This document shows positions 11,691 to 24,800 of a DNA stretch of 64,000 nucleotides, in pieces. The position numbers and the translations under genes were made by a program. The notes beneath the pieces are model-generated. The model saw nothing but the letters and a program-made list of their open reading frames with translations. It did not search any database and was not told the DNA's origin. How positions within the stretch are numbered: the stretch's first letter is position 1; every line of letters starts with the position of its first letter. The stretch is taken from positions 47,542,580-47,606,579 of the forward strand of contig CM048840.1 in assembly GCA_026545765.1 (NCBI GenBank). Reading direction: 5' to 3'. Source of the stretch: Plantago major (taxonomy: Eukaryota; Streptophyta; Magnoliopsida; Lamiales; Plantaginaceae).

Positions 11691-11859
11691 AGCGATGATG
11701 AAAGCAAAAGTGAAAACCAAAGTCACGAAGAAGATAGCGAAGTTGATGAAGGTGGAGCGTCATCTTATTCAATCTCTTCAAGTCTGCTCCCGTATATGAG
11801 CTTAAACTATCTAAGGCCCTCAAATTAAAAGCTTCGTATTTCACTCCTTGATACGAGTA

Positions 11860-12405
11860 TAAACTATCTCAAAGCTCCTTAACACGAGCACAAATTGTTT
11901 ACAAATTTAAATCCAAATTCCAAATCAAGTGCACTCCTCAATATGAGTATAAACTGTTAGCAGCTCCTTAACACGAGCATAATCTGTTTACAAATTTAAA
12001 TCCAAAAGTTCAAATCAAGTACGCTCCTCAATATGAGCATAAACTGTTAGCAGCTCCTGAACACGAGCATAAAATGTTTACAAATTAAAATCCGAAGTTA
12101 AATCAAGTGCGCTCCTCAATATGAGCATAAAATGTTAGCAACTCCTTAACAAGATCATAAACTATTTGAAAGTCAAACTGCAAGGCTCCTTGACATGAGT
12201 GAAAAATGTCTCCAAATTCAAAACCAAGGCTCCTTGACACGAAAGAAAACTGTCTAAAAGTTCAGAGCAAGGCTCCTTGACACGAATGAAAACTGCCTTC
12301 AAGTTTAAATTCAAGGCTCAATGACACGAGTGAAAACTGTCTTCAAGTTTAAATTCAAGGCTCCTTGACACGAGCGAAAACCGTCATCAAGTTCAAATTC
12401 ATGGC
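11860..12405 (+). repeat. Two adjoining degenerate tandem arrays
   Basis: From about 11870 to 12140, ~90-bp units repeat about three times with the blocks GCTCCTTAACACGAGCA and GCTCCTCAATATGAGCA. From about 12180 to 12405 a shorter ~55-bp unit (GGCTCCTTGACACGAG, then TTCAAGTTTAAATTC) repeats about five times. The two unit types share CTCCTnnACACGAG and probably come from one ancestor. Arrays of this kind occur in gypsy untranslated regions; the adjacent gag supports that origin. Confidence 0.8.
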
Positions 12406-13286
12406 TACATCTAGGGCGAGCTTAAAGTGCATGTTTGAATGTCAAGTTGGTGATTTATACTTTCAACAATAGCAGCCTCCTGCTCCTCCAGAACATTCAC
12501 GACTTTAGTTCAGCCGGCGCACCTCCTGCTCATTACCATGCTCGCCAGTCACCATGCCTCCGGTCAGGCTTATCTTGACCACATGACTCACCAGTTCGCT
12601 CCTACGTACAGCTCATCTTCATCCGGCACAGCGCCACTGCTCATTGTCTGCCGAATCGGAACTCCAGTGATGAGGATCACACTTGCAACTCCACGAAAGT
12701 AGCAAGTTGAGTCGCGGTTGACGGTGAATAAAATATCTCGCCTGGTTCAGCAGTGCTCCAGCATAATTCACGGGCAGACTTGTATCATGATTCGCCTTGC
12801 TCTGGTCCCACCAGTCACCATCACTCCTCTGTCATTCACCCGCCACTAGCAACACTGGTGCATCGAGCATGGATCGCATAGACACTGAAGAAATCCTCCT
12901 GCCTGGTGTCTTGCCCTGTCCCGCCTTGCTTGCTCCAGCCTCTTCCACGGGTCGCTTGGCTAGTTGGTTTGCTGCCACCTCCAAGACTCTCTGGCCTCCA
13001 AAACAAGCTGCCTGGTCCTACTCCATGGAAGCAGCAAGCATAGGTCGCGGTCGACGGTGAATAAATCCTCTCGCCAGTTCAATACTTGCCTGAGGAAGGA
13101 AACTCTCGAGCTATATCATCCTTCACGAAATCTGAGCGTTCACATCACAAGGAAAGAAAATCAATAGGGAGAAGAGAAATTCTATGGATGCTCGTGAGAT
13201 TGAAGAAAGACGAGTCAACAAGTCAAACGTTTTGTCTAACCTAATGGACCGGATGCGAAAAGAAAGAAAATTTGTTGGTACAACTG
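12406..13286 (+). other. GC-richer stretch without a recognisable gene
   Basis: No convincing coding region. A segment around 12700-12760 is repeated in diverged form around 13030-13090 (shared GACGGTGAATAAA..TCTCGCC), indicating an old ~330-bp duplication. Probably residue of the same gypsy element. Confidence 0.4.
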
Positions 13287-13336
13287 CTGTACCATGTCAT
13301 TTGGATGATTTGGTATAGCAACCCAATCAATGGAAG
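13287..13336 (+). repeat. Left terminal inverted repeat of the MULE
   Basis: Begins CTGTACCATGTCATTTGGAT and pairs with 18603-18652 in inverted orientation with two mismatches. The element end is set where the similarity stops. Confidence 0.9.
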
Positions 13337-15371
13337 GCACATGAGCATTAAATTCCACATCATCTTGTCTGATCTTAAAACTTGACCACGATTAGTAACT
13401 GGGGTAAGGATTAGTTAGTTTCTTATTCTCTCTCCAAATCAATCATCGTTCCCAATTCCTTCAGCAAATTGCCGTCTCCAATTCTCTGCCAAAATCTCGT
13501 CAATGACTTGTCTGATTTTTCTCAATCCTTATGGAAGTTTATACAATTCCTTTCAAGCTCCGGAGAATCCCGTCAATGGCGTCAATAGCATCTCGACCAG
13601 GTTCGCCACCTGCTCTCATCTCGTCAAGATGAAAATTGCAGGATTTAGGCATAGCATTGAGTTCGGTAATAGTTGTCTCATTTCCCACTTGTTTTTTAAA
13701 ACCTTCACGATCATTATTCTTTGTAATACTTCCATTTATTTTCTCAATTTACAAGTCAGATATGAAGAATATCTCAGTCATAACAAAGAGGTAGCTTAGA
13801 ATTTCCCAAGTCTCTTGCCCAGAAACTAGTTAGTTTCATACCTTACCTATTAGTTATTTAAATTTTGCTCCACTTTTGATTATAATATGATACTCCAGTT
13901 CAATTTATTATGTTTGCTAATAATAAATTTTCCCAAGTATATATGAGGTAGTTTCTGGAGCTTCAAAATTTCAGCTGGTTGGTTGTGTCAGGTAAATTTG
14001 AAGACAAGAAATCTGCAGGGGCTCTAAAAAGCCATGCTTAATTCGTCATTTTCAAGGGACTGACTTCGTCGACTGCTCGAGTTAATTCCTCATGTCAGTT
14101 TGGTGTTATCACAAGATTTGATAAGCTTTTTTTTATGCGAAAATACCATGGAGAAACATCATGATAATTGGTAACGATGGCTTTTCTTGGATTGGAAGTG
14201 AGGATAACTCTCAGACAAAACAAAGACTTGTTGCACAAACATGTACAATTGATTAATTGTTGATAACTTGGTAGATATATTAATAGTTGTATGGATTGAT
14301 ACTGTAGTTTTAGATTTTAACATCTCTGAATGTATCATTGTTCTCTTGTTGGATTTTATAAACTTGATGTTATTACTGTGTTGCAATAAGAATGTCATTT
14401 TCCCAATGAAGTTGGAATGAACTTGTTGATCCACTGATGAAACATGAAACCGTTCATTACTAACCACCCCTGCATTGCTCTTCCACTCCATGTTGAATGG
14501 ACTTGTGTATCCATACATTCTTATCAGATCAAATGAACTTATAAAACAATTAAGAAACATTCCTCTGGCATCTGAAGCAGCTGGTGTACAACCAACATTT
14601 TTAACATCAAATCAGAGTCATAAAATTTAAGATAGATAACAAACCCGAAAATGAGGTCTGTAGGAAATATCTCAATGGAAATTCTTTCTGAGTGTAATTA
14701 ACATGTAGGTCGATAAAGACAATTTAAAAAGAGCCTAACTACAATCTAGCTGGTTTGAATATTTCGAGTGACAGCCTATTTCTATTTTCTAAGTCTCAGC
14801 CCAATTTCCATAAATTACAAGGAATTGAAATTAAACAGAAAAAACAACAAGGACATAAGAAAATAAAAAATATCGAGCTACTCTATCCATCCATTTCCAA
14901 CAAGTAGCACTCTGAAGATCATTTGTTCAGGTCTTCCGGTCCTTGATAGTTGTAAGCTTCCCCGTGGTTCTGTAATAACTTTTAATTACGTGTCAATATC
15001 ACAAAGTTCATTACCATTACGGAATTTAAACAAGAAATTTGCTAAATGTACATTCCACACTTCAACCATACCTGATGGTGTGTATGCGGTTGCATGTTGA
15101 TAACGCTCTGAAGCATGCTTGTAAAAGTTCCATTCAAACTTGAATGTTCTGGTGTAGAAAGGGAAACCTACATTAAACAACTAACATATCATTAGAAAGC
15201 ACAAAACAAACAAAGAAAAGAAAAAAAAAAAAAAAAAAGGAATCAACTTAAAAGATAAACCTGTTTGTTATATGCTTTATCACCAAAGTTTGATTTTATC
15301 TCGTTCGAAATATTAACCTTGAAAATATTCAAAATGTAGGTGAGTGAGAGAGCACAAAAATACATCTGTAA

Positions 15372-17621
15372 TTACAAAATGAAAAATGAAAAGATAATAT
15401 TTCTGAATGCAAATACCTTTGTAGAGAAATTTCCAGCTTTTCTCCGACGCTTTTCATTATAGCTTTTTATCCTTGCATTTGTCTGTCCTTTTGGACTCAA
15501 AGATGGGGAGTTTAGAACTGTTATATTATCCAATTCAATGGGCTCAACAAATGACTCGGTTCCAGTATCACAAGACACATCCAAAGCCCTTTTATACCAT
15601 GTGATTTGATTGATGAGTTGATCCATGCTTTCTTCAGCCATAGAAACTGTCTTTTCGTCAAATGCACCCAAATTCATAGCATAAAATGCCTTGCGCATCA
15701 ATTTGTGAACACGAATGGTTAATGGTTCCTTTGAATCAATGTGAATAGGTACCTTGTAACTATCAGTTGCCATTCCTTCTTTCGCATATTTTGTCCATCT
15801 CTTAGCAATATATTTTTCAGGAATTTTGGTAATCTTTGTCATCACATTAATAACTCTCAAAATGTGACAACACCATATGCCCATCATCTCAAACTTCCTA
15901 CAGCTGCATGATATGGTGATTTCAGAAGTTCTGAGCTGAACTATATGCTTTTTTGGCGGCCTTCACTCTGCAAGGTATAGTAATGAAACATTTCATCTCT
16001 GTTGTCTTCAACAATGTGCTCTTCCGCTGCATTCGCAAACTCTCTAAAGAACTTTTCATATATATTCCGTGTATAGACATCAGCTGCATGATTTACAATC
16101 CCAACAGATACATGCACTACAGGCCTTCCTTGACAATTTCGACAGTCTTCATCAGTCTCAGCCTCATGCTGCTTTTCCACATTTTCCTCGTAATGTCTAA
16201 CGAATTCAGTAAGCGTCATTGTTTTGCGAGTTACATGATGGAATACATTGTTCATACTCTCGCTTCTCTGGGCCGATTTAACGTTAGCAGAGAAAAAGTC
16301 TTGACTAAAAGCTGGACACCATTTTTTCTTTAGGCCATAAAGCGTCTTTAGCCACTTATTTTCTAATGCATCCGATTCTACAATCATCTCTTTCCATATT
16401 AACTCAAACTCCTCCTCAGTATCACAATTGTAAAAACACTTGAAGAATTTTTTTCCTAAAATCTTTCTTTCCAAAAAGATCAGGAATTCTTTTAGCAACA
16501 TTTTTAGCTATATGCCAATCACATAACCTATGGCATGTATTTGGAAAGACTTTCTCAATAGCATTTTCCATAGCTTGATCTTGATCAGTAAAGATTGTTT
16601 GTGGTGCTTTTCCCATTGCATCTAGAAAGGCCTGAAATACCCATCTAACAGATGTCTCCGTTTCATCAAGCAAAAATGCACAACCAAGCAACACATTTTG
16701 CCAATGGTGATTTATTCCCACAAATGGGGCACAACTCATGTTATACTTGTTAGTCCGAAATGTGGTGTCAAAAATAATAACGTCCCCGAAACAATCATAG
16801 TCCAACTTTGACAAACCATCTCTCCAAAAAACATTAGTCAAACGGTTTTCAATGTCTAGTTGTGGTGTATAGAAAAACATAGGGTCTTCAGCTTGTCTAC
16901 GTTTGAAGTGATTCAGGAGGGTTTGGGAATATGAAGGTTCAATCAGATTTGACCTTCGAGATTGCACAAAATTATGACAATCTTGTGCTGTAAATGTTAA
17001 ATTCTGAACCCCACCCACTTGTTTAGCAATATAGGCTCGTGTTTTTGTTGGCCCAATACCCGCATCAACCATTGAAGAAATCACACCTTTCGTAGCATCC
17101 GGAATCTTTCGAGCAGACCTTAAGAAATGCCTTTGCTCAGGAGGAACAAAGGTATGATTATGCTCGTCCTTAAAATTTTCAATTTCCCAAACACCTTTTT
17201 CAACCTTAAAAGTTACAAAAGCCTTACATCCGGTCCTAGTATCTAAATGTTTCTTTTCTTTCTGCACATCTCCTGACTCAAGTCTAAAACCTTGTTTGAA
17301 ACAAACAAAAGTTCTTTGTCGAACTATTTTGGTGCCATATTTATACCGAACCTGATCTTTCCGGATACTAAACCCCTTTCCTATGGCATACTCATTGTAC
17401 AAATTATATGCTTCTTGTTCACTATAAACCAACATTCCAAGTTTCAAATAGAACTCACCTTTTTCACGGTGCACAATGATGTTATTTGCTCCAGGCTCGT
17501 GGTTGAAGGGTTTCTCTTTATCTTTCTGCAAGTGAGAGTGTGAATCTTTATGCAAACTTTCCTCAGAATGTTGGAAATCATCTTCAATGTTAATCACTGA
17601 AAGCAAGTCCAAGTACCACAC
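15372..17621 (-). pseudogene. FAR1/FHY3-like MULE transposase, two frame breaks
   Basis: The N-terminal piece (17621-16422) carries a FAR1 DNA-binding domain with the end CKAFVTFK..EHNH (WRKY-GCM1 zinc fold). It then has the MULE transposase core with IIFDTTFRTNKYNM and TDQDQAM providing two catalytic aspartates, and CHRLCDWHI. The middle piece (16501-15941) continues the core. The last piece contains a SWIM zinc motif (CSC then CCH, around 15880-15925) and a Lys/Arg-rich tail. Both frame breaks, near 16450 and near 15950, lie in runs of A, so they could be decay or homopolymer assembly errors. The protein would bind the element ends and cut DNA in the nucleus; FHY3/FAR1 light-signalling factors descend from this family. 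Position between matching TIRs argues that this is the transposon, not a domesticated gene. The start codon is uncertain: a possible splice acceptor lies just before 17600. Confidence 0.88.
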
Positions 17622-18602
17622 ACGTCACCTCAAGTTCAATTGCAATACAACTAAATGGAATAATAACATACAAACATTAACTAGCTGGAGTGTTGGACAA
17701 GTGCATATTTCGAAACACCAACCCTTGTTATTTCAAATATTAAATTAGACTATCTAGTCACTAAAATGAGAGTAGAAAATAACTAGCTATAACTTAAGTG
17801 CCACGATGAAGACAACCATACTATTGTGATCAAACTCCAGAAACAACAATGTCATTCTCATTTTTCTTCTGTACAAACATTGATTTCAATGCTGCTATAA
17901 CTTATAACAACACTTGACCTTGCAAGCTCAACATTGGCGTTTTCCTTAACCTTTAGCCCATACATCAAACATATTGACAAGTTCAACGAGAAACGGATAT
18001 GGCAAAAAAAATTCCATCAGGAAAATAGGAGAAATTAACAATCATTTATCTATAATATTCAAAAAAAACTGAATTATTAACAATATTTCACAAAATGAAT
18101 GGTATCAAGTCAAACTATGCAACTAATTAGAAGAACAAAGTCGAAATCAAATACTAGATAGACAACCTTCATCACCATGTCGTCTGTCATCTGGGACATC
18201 TCTGTTTTCTTGAATGATAGCCATTATCGAGCAAAATAGAGATAATTGCAAGTAATGTGTGATTTTGTAAGGATAGTGCCAGAAGTGACCGAAAAGAATT
18301 GGTGTACCAGCTTGAAATTTCTTCCGTTGATGAGATTAGAGAAATAACAATGTGAGATTTTGGCTCCATTTTACAAAATTGAAAAGGAGCGGCCCGGATT
18401 TTGCGTTAGAGGGATGAGAACGTGGATTGAAATGATCTTCTATGGTTGGGATTGAGATTTGGCGCGATTTTGTTCAGATCTAGAAAAAACCGGCTTGCTA
18501 AGAGGAACGAGACGACTGGTGGCTGGTGTTTTGGGGGGATAGTTAGTGAACCATGGTTAAGAATATCAACTGATATTCAGTCTAATACACCGTGAAACAT
18601 GT

Positions 18603-18652
18603 CTTCGATTGATTGGGTTGCTGTACCAAATCATCCAAATGACATGGTACAG
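18603..18652 (-). repeat. Right terminal inverted repeat of the MULE
   Basis: The reverse complement begins CTGTACCATGTCATTTGGAT, as in the left repeat. Similarity ends abruptly at 18652. Confidence 0.9.
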
Positions 18653-19619
18653 AGGCCCAAGTGAACAAGCTCAACAATACACACGCAACTCAAGTCCAAA
18701 CATTTAATTTGATCATAACATGTAAGTTAATCAACAAGTCACGTTGGTTGGTTTCCAAATTCCAATATCATTGGACAAAATTTGACCGGAGCAATGCGCG
18801 CACATACGGAATTTGCGGACGCAAAATGATCGTGTCGTGACTCGTTCACTAAATTTGTGTCTCCACAACATCATTCCTGAACCGTCACGAGGGGGCATTT
18901 GTAAACGAAATAAATTCGTCAACTCTAAAGTGACATTTAAAATATATATTAGAAATCAAAATACAATTTTCTAGCATTTTTAGAATTTTACAAATTAAAT
19001 TCTAAAATAAAATTGCTAGATTATTTTCTAATATATAATTTAAATTAAATTGTAGGGAGAATTACCAAAATAAATCAGTATAACAAAACCATTGCAAATA
19101 AAACACACTCGCTAAAAGTGTTGCAATTAAGGTCATTATAATTTAAATCAAATATGACTGGACAAAACTACCCCTCACTTTCACCTACATCTTCCCCTTC
19201 CTCTGCTCCCTTATTAATCATCCTCATCATCTCAGATCTGCTTCTTCTTCTTCTTCACCAAACAACAACTCTACTCTTCTTCTTCTTTACCTAATCGTCC
19301 TCTCATTTTTCCACCATGGCTGTCGATTCCGAGAGCTTCAACACCGCCGTTGCACCGTCGGAGAAGGACGAGGACGCTGGAATTGGAAACCGCCATTACC
19401 GATTGTCTGGTGGAAGAAGACGATCGGTGATGAGATCCCTGTTATGTGGCACCTTTCACTTTTCTATTTTATGAATGAAATGCTCCTTCGTGTCCCGTCT
19501 ATATTGCCAGTGGCATGTTATGACAATGCGCTATGAAATTAAATTCACACCCTTTTGCTCACTAGGTGTGTGTGAGTGTCATTTTGTTGTTGGATTAGGA
19601 GAATTGTTTAGTGTGATTT
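18653..19619 (+). other. Spacer between MULE and copy B
   Basis: AT-rich sequence, including an imperfect palindrome around 18950-19050 (TTTTAGAATTT types). A CT-rich leader and short ORF follow near its right end. No transposon ends recognised. Confidence 0.5.
19317..19475 (+). CDS. Short ORF, possible truncated 5' exon of an unknown gene
   Basis: The ATG at 19317 has a good plant context (CACCATGGC) and is preceded by a CT/TTC-rich stretch of 5'UTR type. It encodes about 52 residues starting MAVDSESFNTAVAPSEKDED, and the first 35 or so codons are GC-rich compared with the surroundings. It ends at a TGA just before AT-rich sequence, with copy B starting 145 bp later. It may be the first exon of a gene cut off by rearrangement. 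I do not recognise the protein. Confidence 0.3.
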
Positions 19620-21244
19620 TGTTGGTCCAGATAACGGCAAAGTAAAAGACTAGAGGGGAGGGGGGTGAATAGTCTTTTAAAACTTTTGTCGATAAGCACA
19701 GTTTCTCAGATATCTGTGAAGATATCTGATACTTAATTTCAGAGAGCGAAAGACTTCTGAGATAAGTACACGTGTTCAGCAAGATAAGTGTAAGTACTTT
19801 GCAATATAAGTAAAACAAGTAATAAACTGCAGAAAGTAAATAACACAAGTCTTTTTATAGTGGTATCTGAAGGTGGCGTAATCCTTCAACTAATCCACTT
19901 CGGTCTTTCTCAGACCTAGAATCCACTAAGATAAATGAGGTAACCTTACATATATCTTTACTTGATTCCTAAATGCACTAGGTTCCCAACCAGTGTTCCC
20001 CCGAGTTATTCCCGGCTTTCACAAAAAGTACTTCAGACTCGAAACCTTTTGAGCTATTCCTTAGCTTCCCAGCTAAGTACTTCACTTTCAAGAACATTGG
20101 AGTTATTCCTTAGTTTCCCAAACTAAGTACTTCCTATACTCCACGCCGAATATGGTGTTGGTTTTAGGTTTGTTTGTCAGGTGAGCTTCTTTAATAACTT
20201 GTTCAGTAGCTCTGTGAATCAAGTATACTTAATACACTTTTCAATGTATGGTATCTTGTTCTCTACTGACCCAAGTCTATGGTAAGTGTTCAAGAGAATG
20301 AAACTTAGATATGAAATCTTAGTTCAACTCTTTCACAGATAACAATGCTCGTTAAGGATCAGGATACTTAGAACTTTTATGCTACTTAGAATCAAGAGCT
20401 TTGGTCGCAACAGAAAGCTTGAAAGTAAGTAGTTTGCTTGAGAGCGCTTGTGTGAGTATTCAATGTAAGTTCAGTGTGTTCTAAGGTGTGTTCTCAAGCA
20501 GTCTAAGTGTTGATATTTATAGATGAATTTGAGTGCCATTTGAATAGTATCCGTTAGGCTTAAATCAAATTCAAACTATTGATATCTGAATATAGTACTG
20601 TAGCATGTTTGTCTTCTTCTTCAGAAGCTACCGCTTTTGTTCAGACATTTCTGTCTGCGCATTTAATGCATTGTACTATATTTTTTCCTGTAGTGCCAAC
20701 GGAACTATGCATGGTATCAGAGATCTTTATACAATCAAAGTTTTCTGAAACTTTGCATGTTCTTTTCCAGAGATCATCATAGCTTCAGATACCACTTGTT
20801 TAAACAACTTGTTATAATATGTTTCTTTTTCAGAAGCATATTTTATGTCCAAGGTATCTGAGTGTAGATATCTGTGGGCACTTTCCTTGTCTTAGAAACC
20901 TTTTATTCTCAGGTATCTTTTGCAACTCGTGTCTTTCAAAACGCTTGTTTCTCCAAGATATCTGGACATAGGTATCTGAAAACCCTTGTCTTCAGCAATC
21001 TTGTGCAGTCTTCAAATCTTCAAATTCGTTGAACTTTTTCTGCTGGATGCCTTCTTCTTGGTCTTCTTCAGAAAATAAAAATTACATGTCGAGACCTAAC
21101 ATCCTATACAAGATTTGCTAGACTATCATACTTAGTGAGTTTCCTCTTTTACAGTGTTCAAGTGAACTAAGAGTACTAATCACCTTTCTGAGCTAAAATA
21201 AGTCATTAGGTTGCTGATCAAAATCTAAACAGATATTCCTAACA
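19620..21244 (-). repeat. 3' LTR of copy B
   Basis: 1625 bp, with ends TGTTAGGAATATC and GGACCAACA on the minus strand. It is closely similar to 33594-35223 with scattered substitutions and small indels, including the G/C-run near 19655, so the insertion is not brand new. It contains a TATA box (20514-20521) and the 58-bp repeat block (about 19990-20150). Confidence 0.93.
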
Positions 21245-21259
21245 AATTTCCCCCATTTT
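21245..21259 (-). promoter_or_regulatory. Polypurine tract of copy B
   Basis: Read on minus it is AAAATGGGGGAAATT immediately before the LTR start TGTTAGG. This is the expected primer for plus-strand DNA synthesis. Confidence 0.85.
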
Positions 21260-21805
21260 GATCAGTCAGCGATGACTATCTGACCTATTACAAATCTGGA
21301 TGAGGAAACAATCCACCACTTCATCATTTCTTATGATCTTTTAATTCATATAATTAAGTGCAGAAAGTAAACATCAACCAAATCACAAGGTGTGATCTTT
21401 GCTGATAAGTTATCTTTTATATAAAATGATATCTGAGAGTAAGTTCATCAGATATGAGAGGAATTACAGAACATAGATAACTTTTACAAGATTGAACAGA
21501 TAAGTGCAATCAGCAATATCACAGAAACTACTTAGTCAAAATAGAACAACAGGAGTAACCAAGCTCCAAGTGAACATTCTAAATGACAAGTCTTCAAGTC
21601 TTCAAAAATCATCAAGTCTTCAAAACAGTTCCATGGATCAGTCTGCAATTTTCCTATCACCAAACCTTTTGATATCATCAGAGTAGTCATAGAGAAGAGT
21701 TCTGACAATCATCTCTGTGTCTCTGGAAAATCCACAGACTTCCTTGTAGGTTTTGGTGGTATTTCTCTTGACAAAATGCTTGATCCACAGATACTTTCCC
21801 CACTT
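21260..21805 (-). other. 3' untranslated stretch of copy B
   Basis: About 545 bp between the stop of the third gene and the polypurine tract. No ORF of note; it contains several ATATCTGA-type motifs. The region is absent from copy A because of a deletion. Confidence 0.6.
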
Positions 21806-24800
21806 TCAGGCATGCTCGATTCTAATATCTGATAGCTTGAAGTATTCATAAATGATCTTCAGATATCTGATGTCACCCTTGTATTGATCTTCAGTTAAGT
21901 AGAAGGACTCATAGGGTTCCACCGCAAGTCTTGCTCTTGTGCCTGTTCCAGTGATGTTGGGAATTCTGTGCACATCATCTGGCTTTCCATAAGGACATTC
22001 ATCAGAGAGGTCCTTCTTCATGGCTTTTGTTCTCTTGATTACTTCAAAATCCAACCATGGTTTGATGTGGTTGGTGTTAATCAAGATTGGTTTTTCTTTT
22101 CTCCATGCCATGAGCTGTTTATGGATTGGTTCTGGAAACCTTGAATTTACCAGTAAGTGCTTGAGTTCCAGAATCCAGTAGCCATTCTTCTGATTAATGC
22201 ACCAGAGATGAGGAATTGTTGTCATTCTTCACATACTCAATTTTGGCTTCTTCTGGCCTGAGTGGAAGTTGACTTTTTCTTTGTTCAGCTCTTAGCCTGT
22301 TCCTTCTTTGTCTAGAATTCTCCTTTGGGGGATTGCTTGAAGAACCACCCTGGATTGACTTGGTATTTCCAGAGGGTGTTTTAGTTGCTAAAGGCTTTGC
22401 AGCTATGGGCCCAGTTAGGCTATCAATTTTTCTTTCTTCTGTGAAGAGGAGCTTCATCTTCATCAGTCTCTTCATCTTCATCAAGATTAATTCTTGTGAG
22501 ACTTTTGCAGCCTTCTTCATTGCCCAGGGATTTGATTTGGCCTTCTTCTTCTTCTTCAGAAGATTCATCAATCCCTCTTACTTGTCTTCTCCTTGGAGCC
22601 TTGGTACTCCTTGGAGGTTTTTTTGCCATGGCCCTTGTTACCATTGTAGTTTCTTCAGTTGGCTGCTGGGAAGTAGCTACTATTTGCAAAGCATCTTGAT
22701 TTGATGAGGGATCATCTATTCTGAGTGGTGGCTGGGAAGTTTTCTTGTTTCCTCTTCCTTTTTGAGCGGCACCAACTCTAGATTTCTTCTTTTCTCCCCC
22801 CTGATCAGATCCAATCCAAATTCTTCCCCCTTAGTCATTGTTGACTAACTAAGTACCACAAAAGAATCTGAGAGGGACTCAAAATTCTTTTGCAAGTAGT
22901 TGTAGGCAGTGACCAACTTCTGAAGTTCAGCCTTGAGCTCCTGATTTTGTTTGATAAGTCCATTTTCCTTATCAGTGAGCTCTACCAATGGGCCTAGTAT
23001 GGCATCTGCTTTTCCAGCAGTGTAACTTGCCTCATGAAAAGCTTTTTCAGCTAGTGAAACATCATCGTCCCTTACCATTCCCAGATCCTTCTGAGCAATG
23101 ATCATACTGGTTGTTCTCTGAGTGATGAGCTCGGTGAATTTCTGCATATCTGAGGGGACGGAGGCAATTACTTTATTGTTTTGTGAAGACATCTCCCTTT
23201 TAAGATGTGCCAAAACTTGATATCTATTCATATATTCATGGGAGTGGACATTTGGCAGTTTGTTGAAAATTTCAGGAGCAATTAGCTTCCTTTTCAGATG
23301 AGAAACCGCTAAGTGTTCATTGCGGTGTTCTGCCAAAGTCTTGTCTTCTTCATCATCTGAGTCATCAGCCTAGTGATCTGCATCCTCTTGGACATTTTCA
23401 AGATTTTCCAGTCCAGCAACCATCTCAGAGATGGGCTTCTTTCCTTTCTGAGAGGAGGATGGTTTTTCTTTTGATGGTGATGCAGCCGTAGCATCATGCT
23501 TTTCTTTAGATACTTCTTCAGTATCTGGCTCCTTAGCAATAGCATTTACAACATCCTGGAGCTCTTTAATCTCAGAGTAAGCTACTGTCTCTTGTAAGTA
23601 TTGTTCTTGTAGTTGATTGAGCTTATCTCTGGATTTAACTAGCTCTTCTTCAAGTTGAAGATGGAGCTGTTGCTCTTCTTCCAACAGTTGTTTGAGTTGA
23701 GCAGTTCTGGTTTGAGTATTTAATATCTTCTGAGTTGTTTCCTCAGAGTGCTCAACTACTTGTTCAGTAGTGTCTTTTTGTTGTTGGGATTGCTGTGAAG
23801 GATGAGTGGATTTCTGAGGAGATGGAGGATGGGATTGCTGTGATGTCCTCTTAGTGTGCTTTTCAGCAGCTGAGGCATTATTTCCTTGTGCAATTCCTCC
23901 TGTCCCTGGTGCAGGGGCATCATCATCATCCTTTTTATCATCCTTTTTGTGATGGTCAGAGGGAGGTTCATCAAAGTTATTCTCATCTATTTCTTCCTCC
24001 TCATCATCTTCAGATACAAGATTAATCACTTCCGGAATAGTGATCTTCTTCCCATTAACCTCTTCTTGTTCAGAAGGAATAAATTGTAGTGTCTGGGGCA
24101 GGACTGGCTTGAATGCCATCTGCAATCTTGTCTGACCATCTGCATGTTTGAAGGCTTGCACCAATTTATGTGCCACTTCCTTGGAAAAATCCTTACGCAT
24201 TAAGGTCGCAACTTTATATTGTTCAGTAGGGAACATTGCGTGGATGTAGTTTTTCAGGTCAAGAGCTCGTGCTCGTCTTGTTGGTTGATCTGTGATTCTC
24301 AGTATTTCAGAGAGATCAGAGCACCTTAACCTTTGCCATTTCTTGAAGCATTGAATATGCTTTGGCAAGGTACGAGTCTTGAAGAAGGGAAGAAGGTTTT
24401 CATAGTCATCATTTGACTCCTTCTTGGCACTACTTTGAACCTGAAAGAGAGAGTTTTGAATTAGTTTCAAAACTTGTGTAGATATCTGAGTTTTAAAGTA
24501 GTCAATGTCATTACTTACTTGCAACGAATGAGCTCAGAAGGTTAGACTACTGAGGTTCCAGGTGCCTCAGATATCTTGGTGTGAGGAGGAGACTTGGAAG
24601 TCTGATCCTCAACATCCTCTCTTTCTTTTTGAACCTGAGATTAGAAACATAACACTTAGGAAATTTTATCAAGAAAAAGTTCTATGTTCAGAATCAGATA
24701 TCTGAGAGGTCAATTACCTCCACTATTGGAGGCTCAGATACTTGTTGCTCAGAGACTTGTGCAGTCTCTGGAGATTTTTCTTGTGATGAAGGTTTTGACG

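Larger units (their letters stand above)
13287..18652 (-). mobile_element. MULE DNA transposon with FAR1-type transposase
   Basis: The ends are 50-bp inverted repeats matching at 48 of 50 positions. Inside, on the minus strand, is a FAR1/MULE transposase gene. Total length is about 5.37 kb. The 9-bp flanks (GTACAACTG and AGGCCCAAG) do not match, so no target-site duplication is visible. 13341-15371 (downstream of the gene) and 17622-18602 (upstream) hold no other recognisable gene; a poly-A run lies near 15220-15237. Confidence 0.88.

Noticed and set aside
15372..17621. A domesticated FHY3/FAR1 host gene
   Set aside because: It lies between matching 50-bp inverted repeats and is broken in two places, so it is a MULE transposase.
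22333..22704. Plus-strand open frame of 123 residues within copy B
   Set aside because: It is the antisense of a conserved acidic/basic part of the third gene and has a twin opposite copy A; no independent support.
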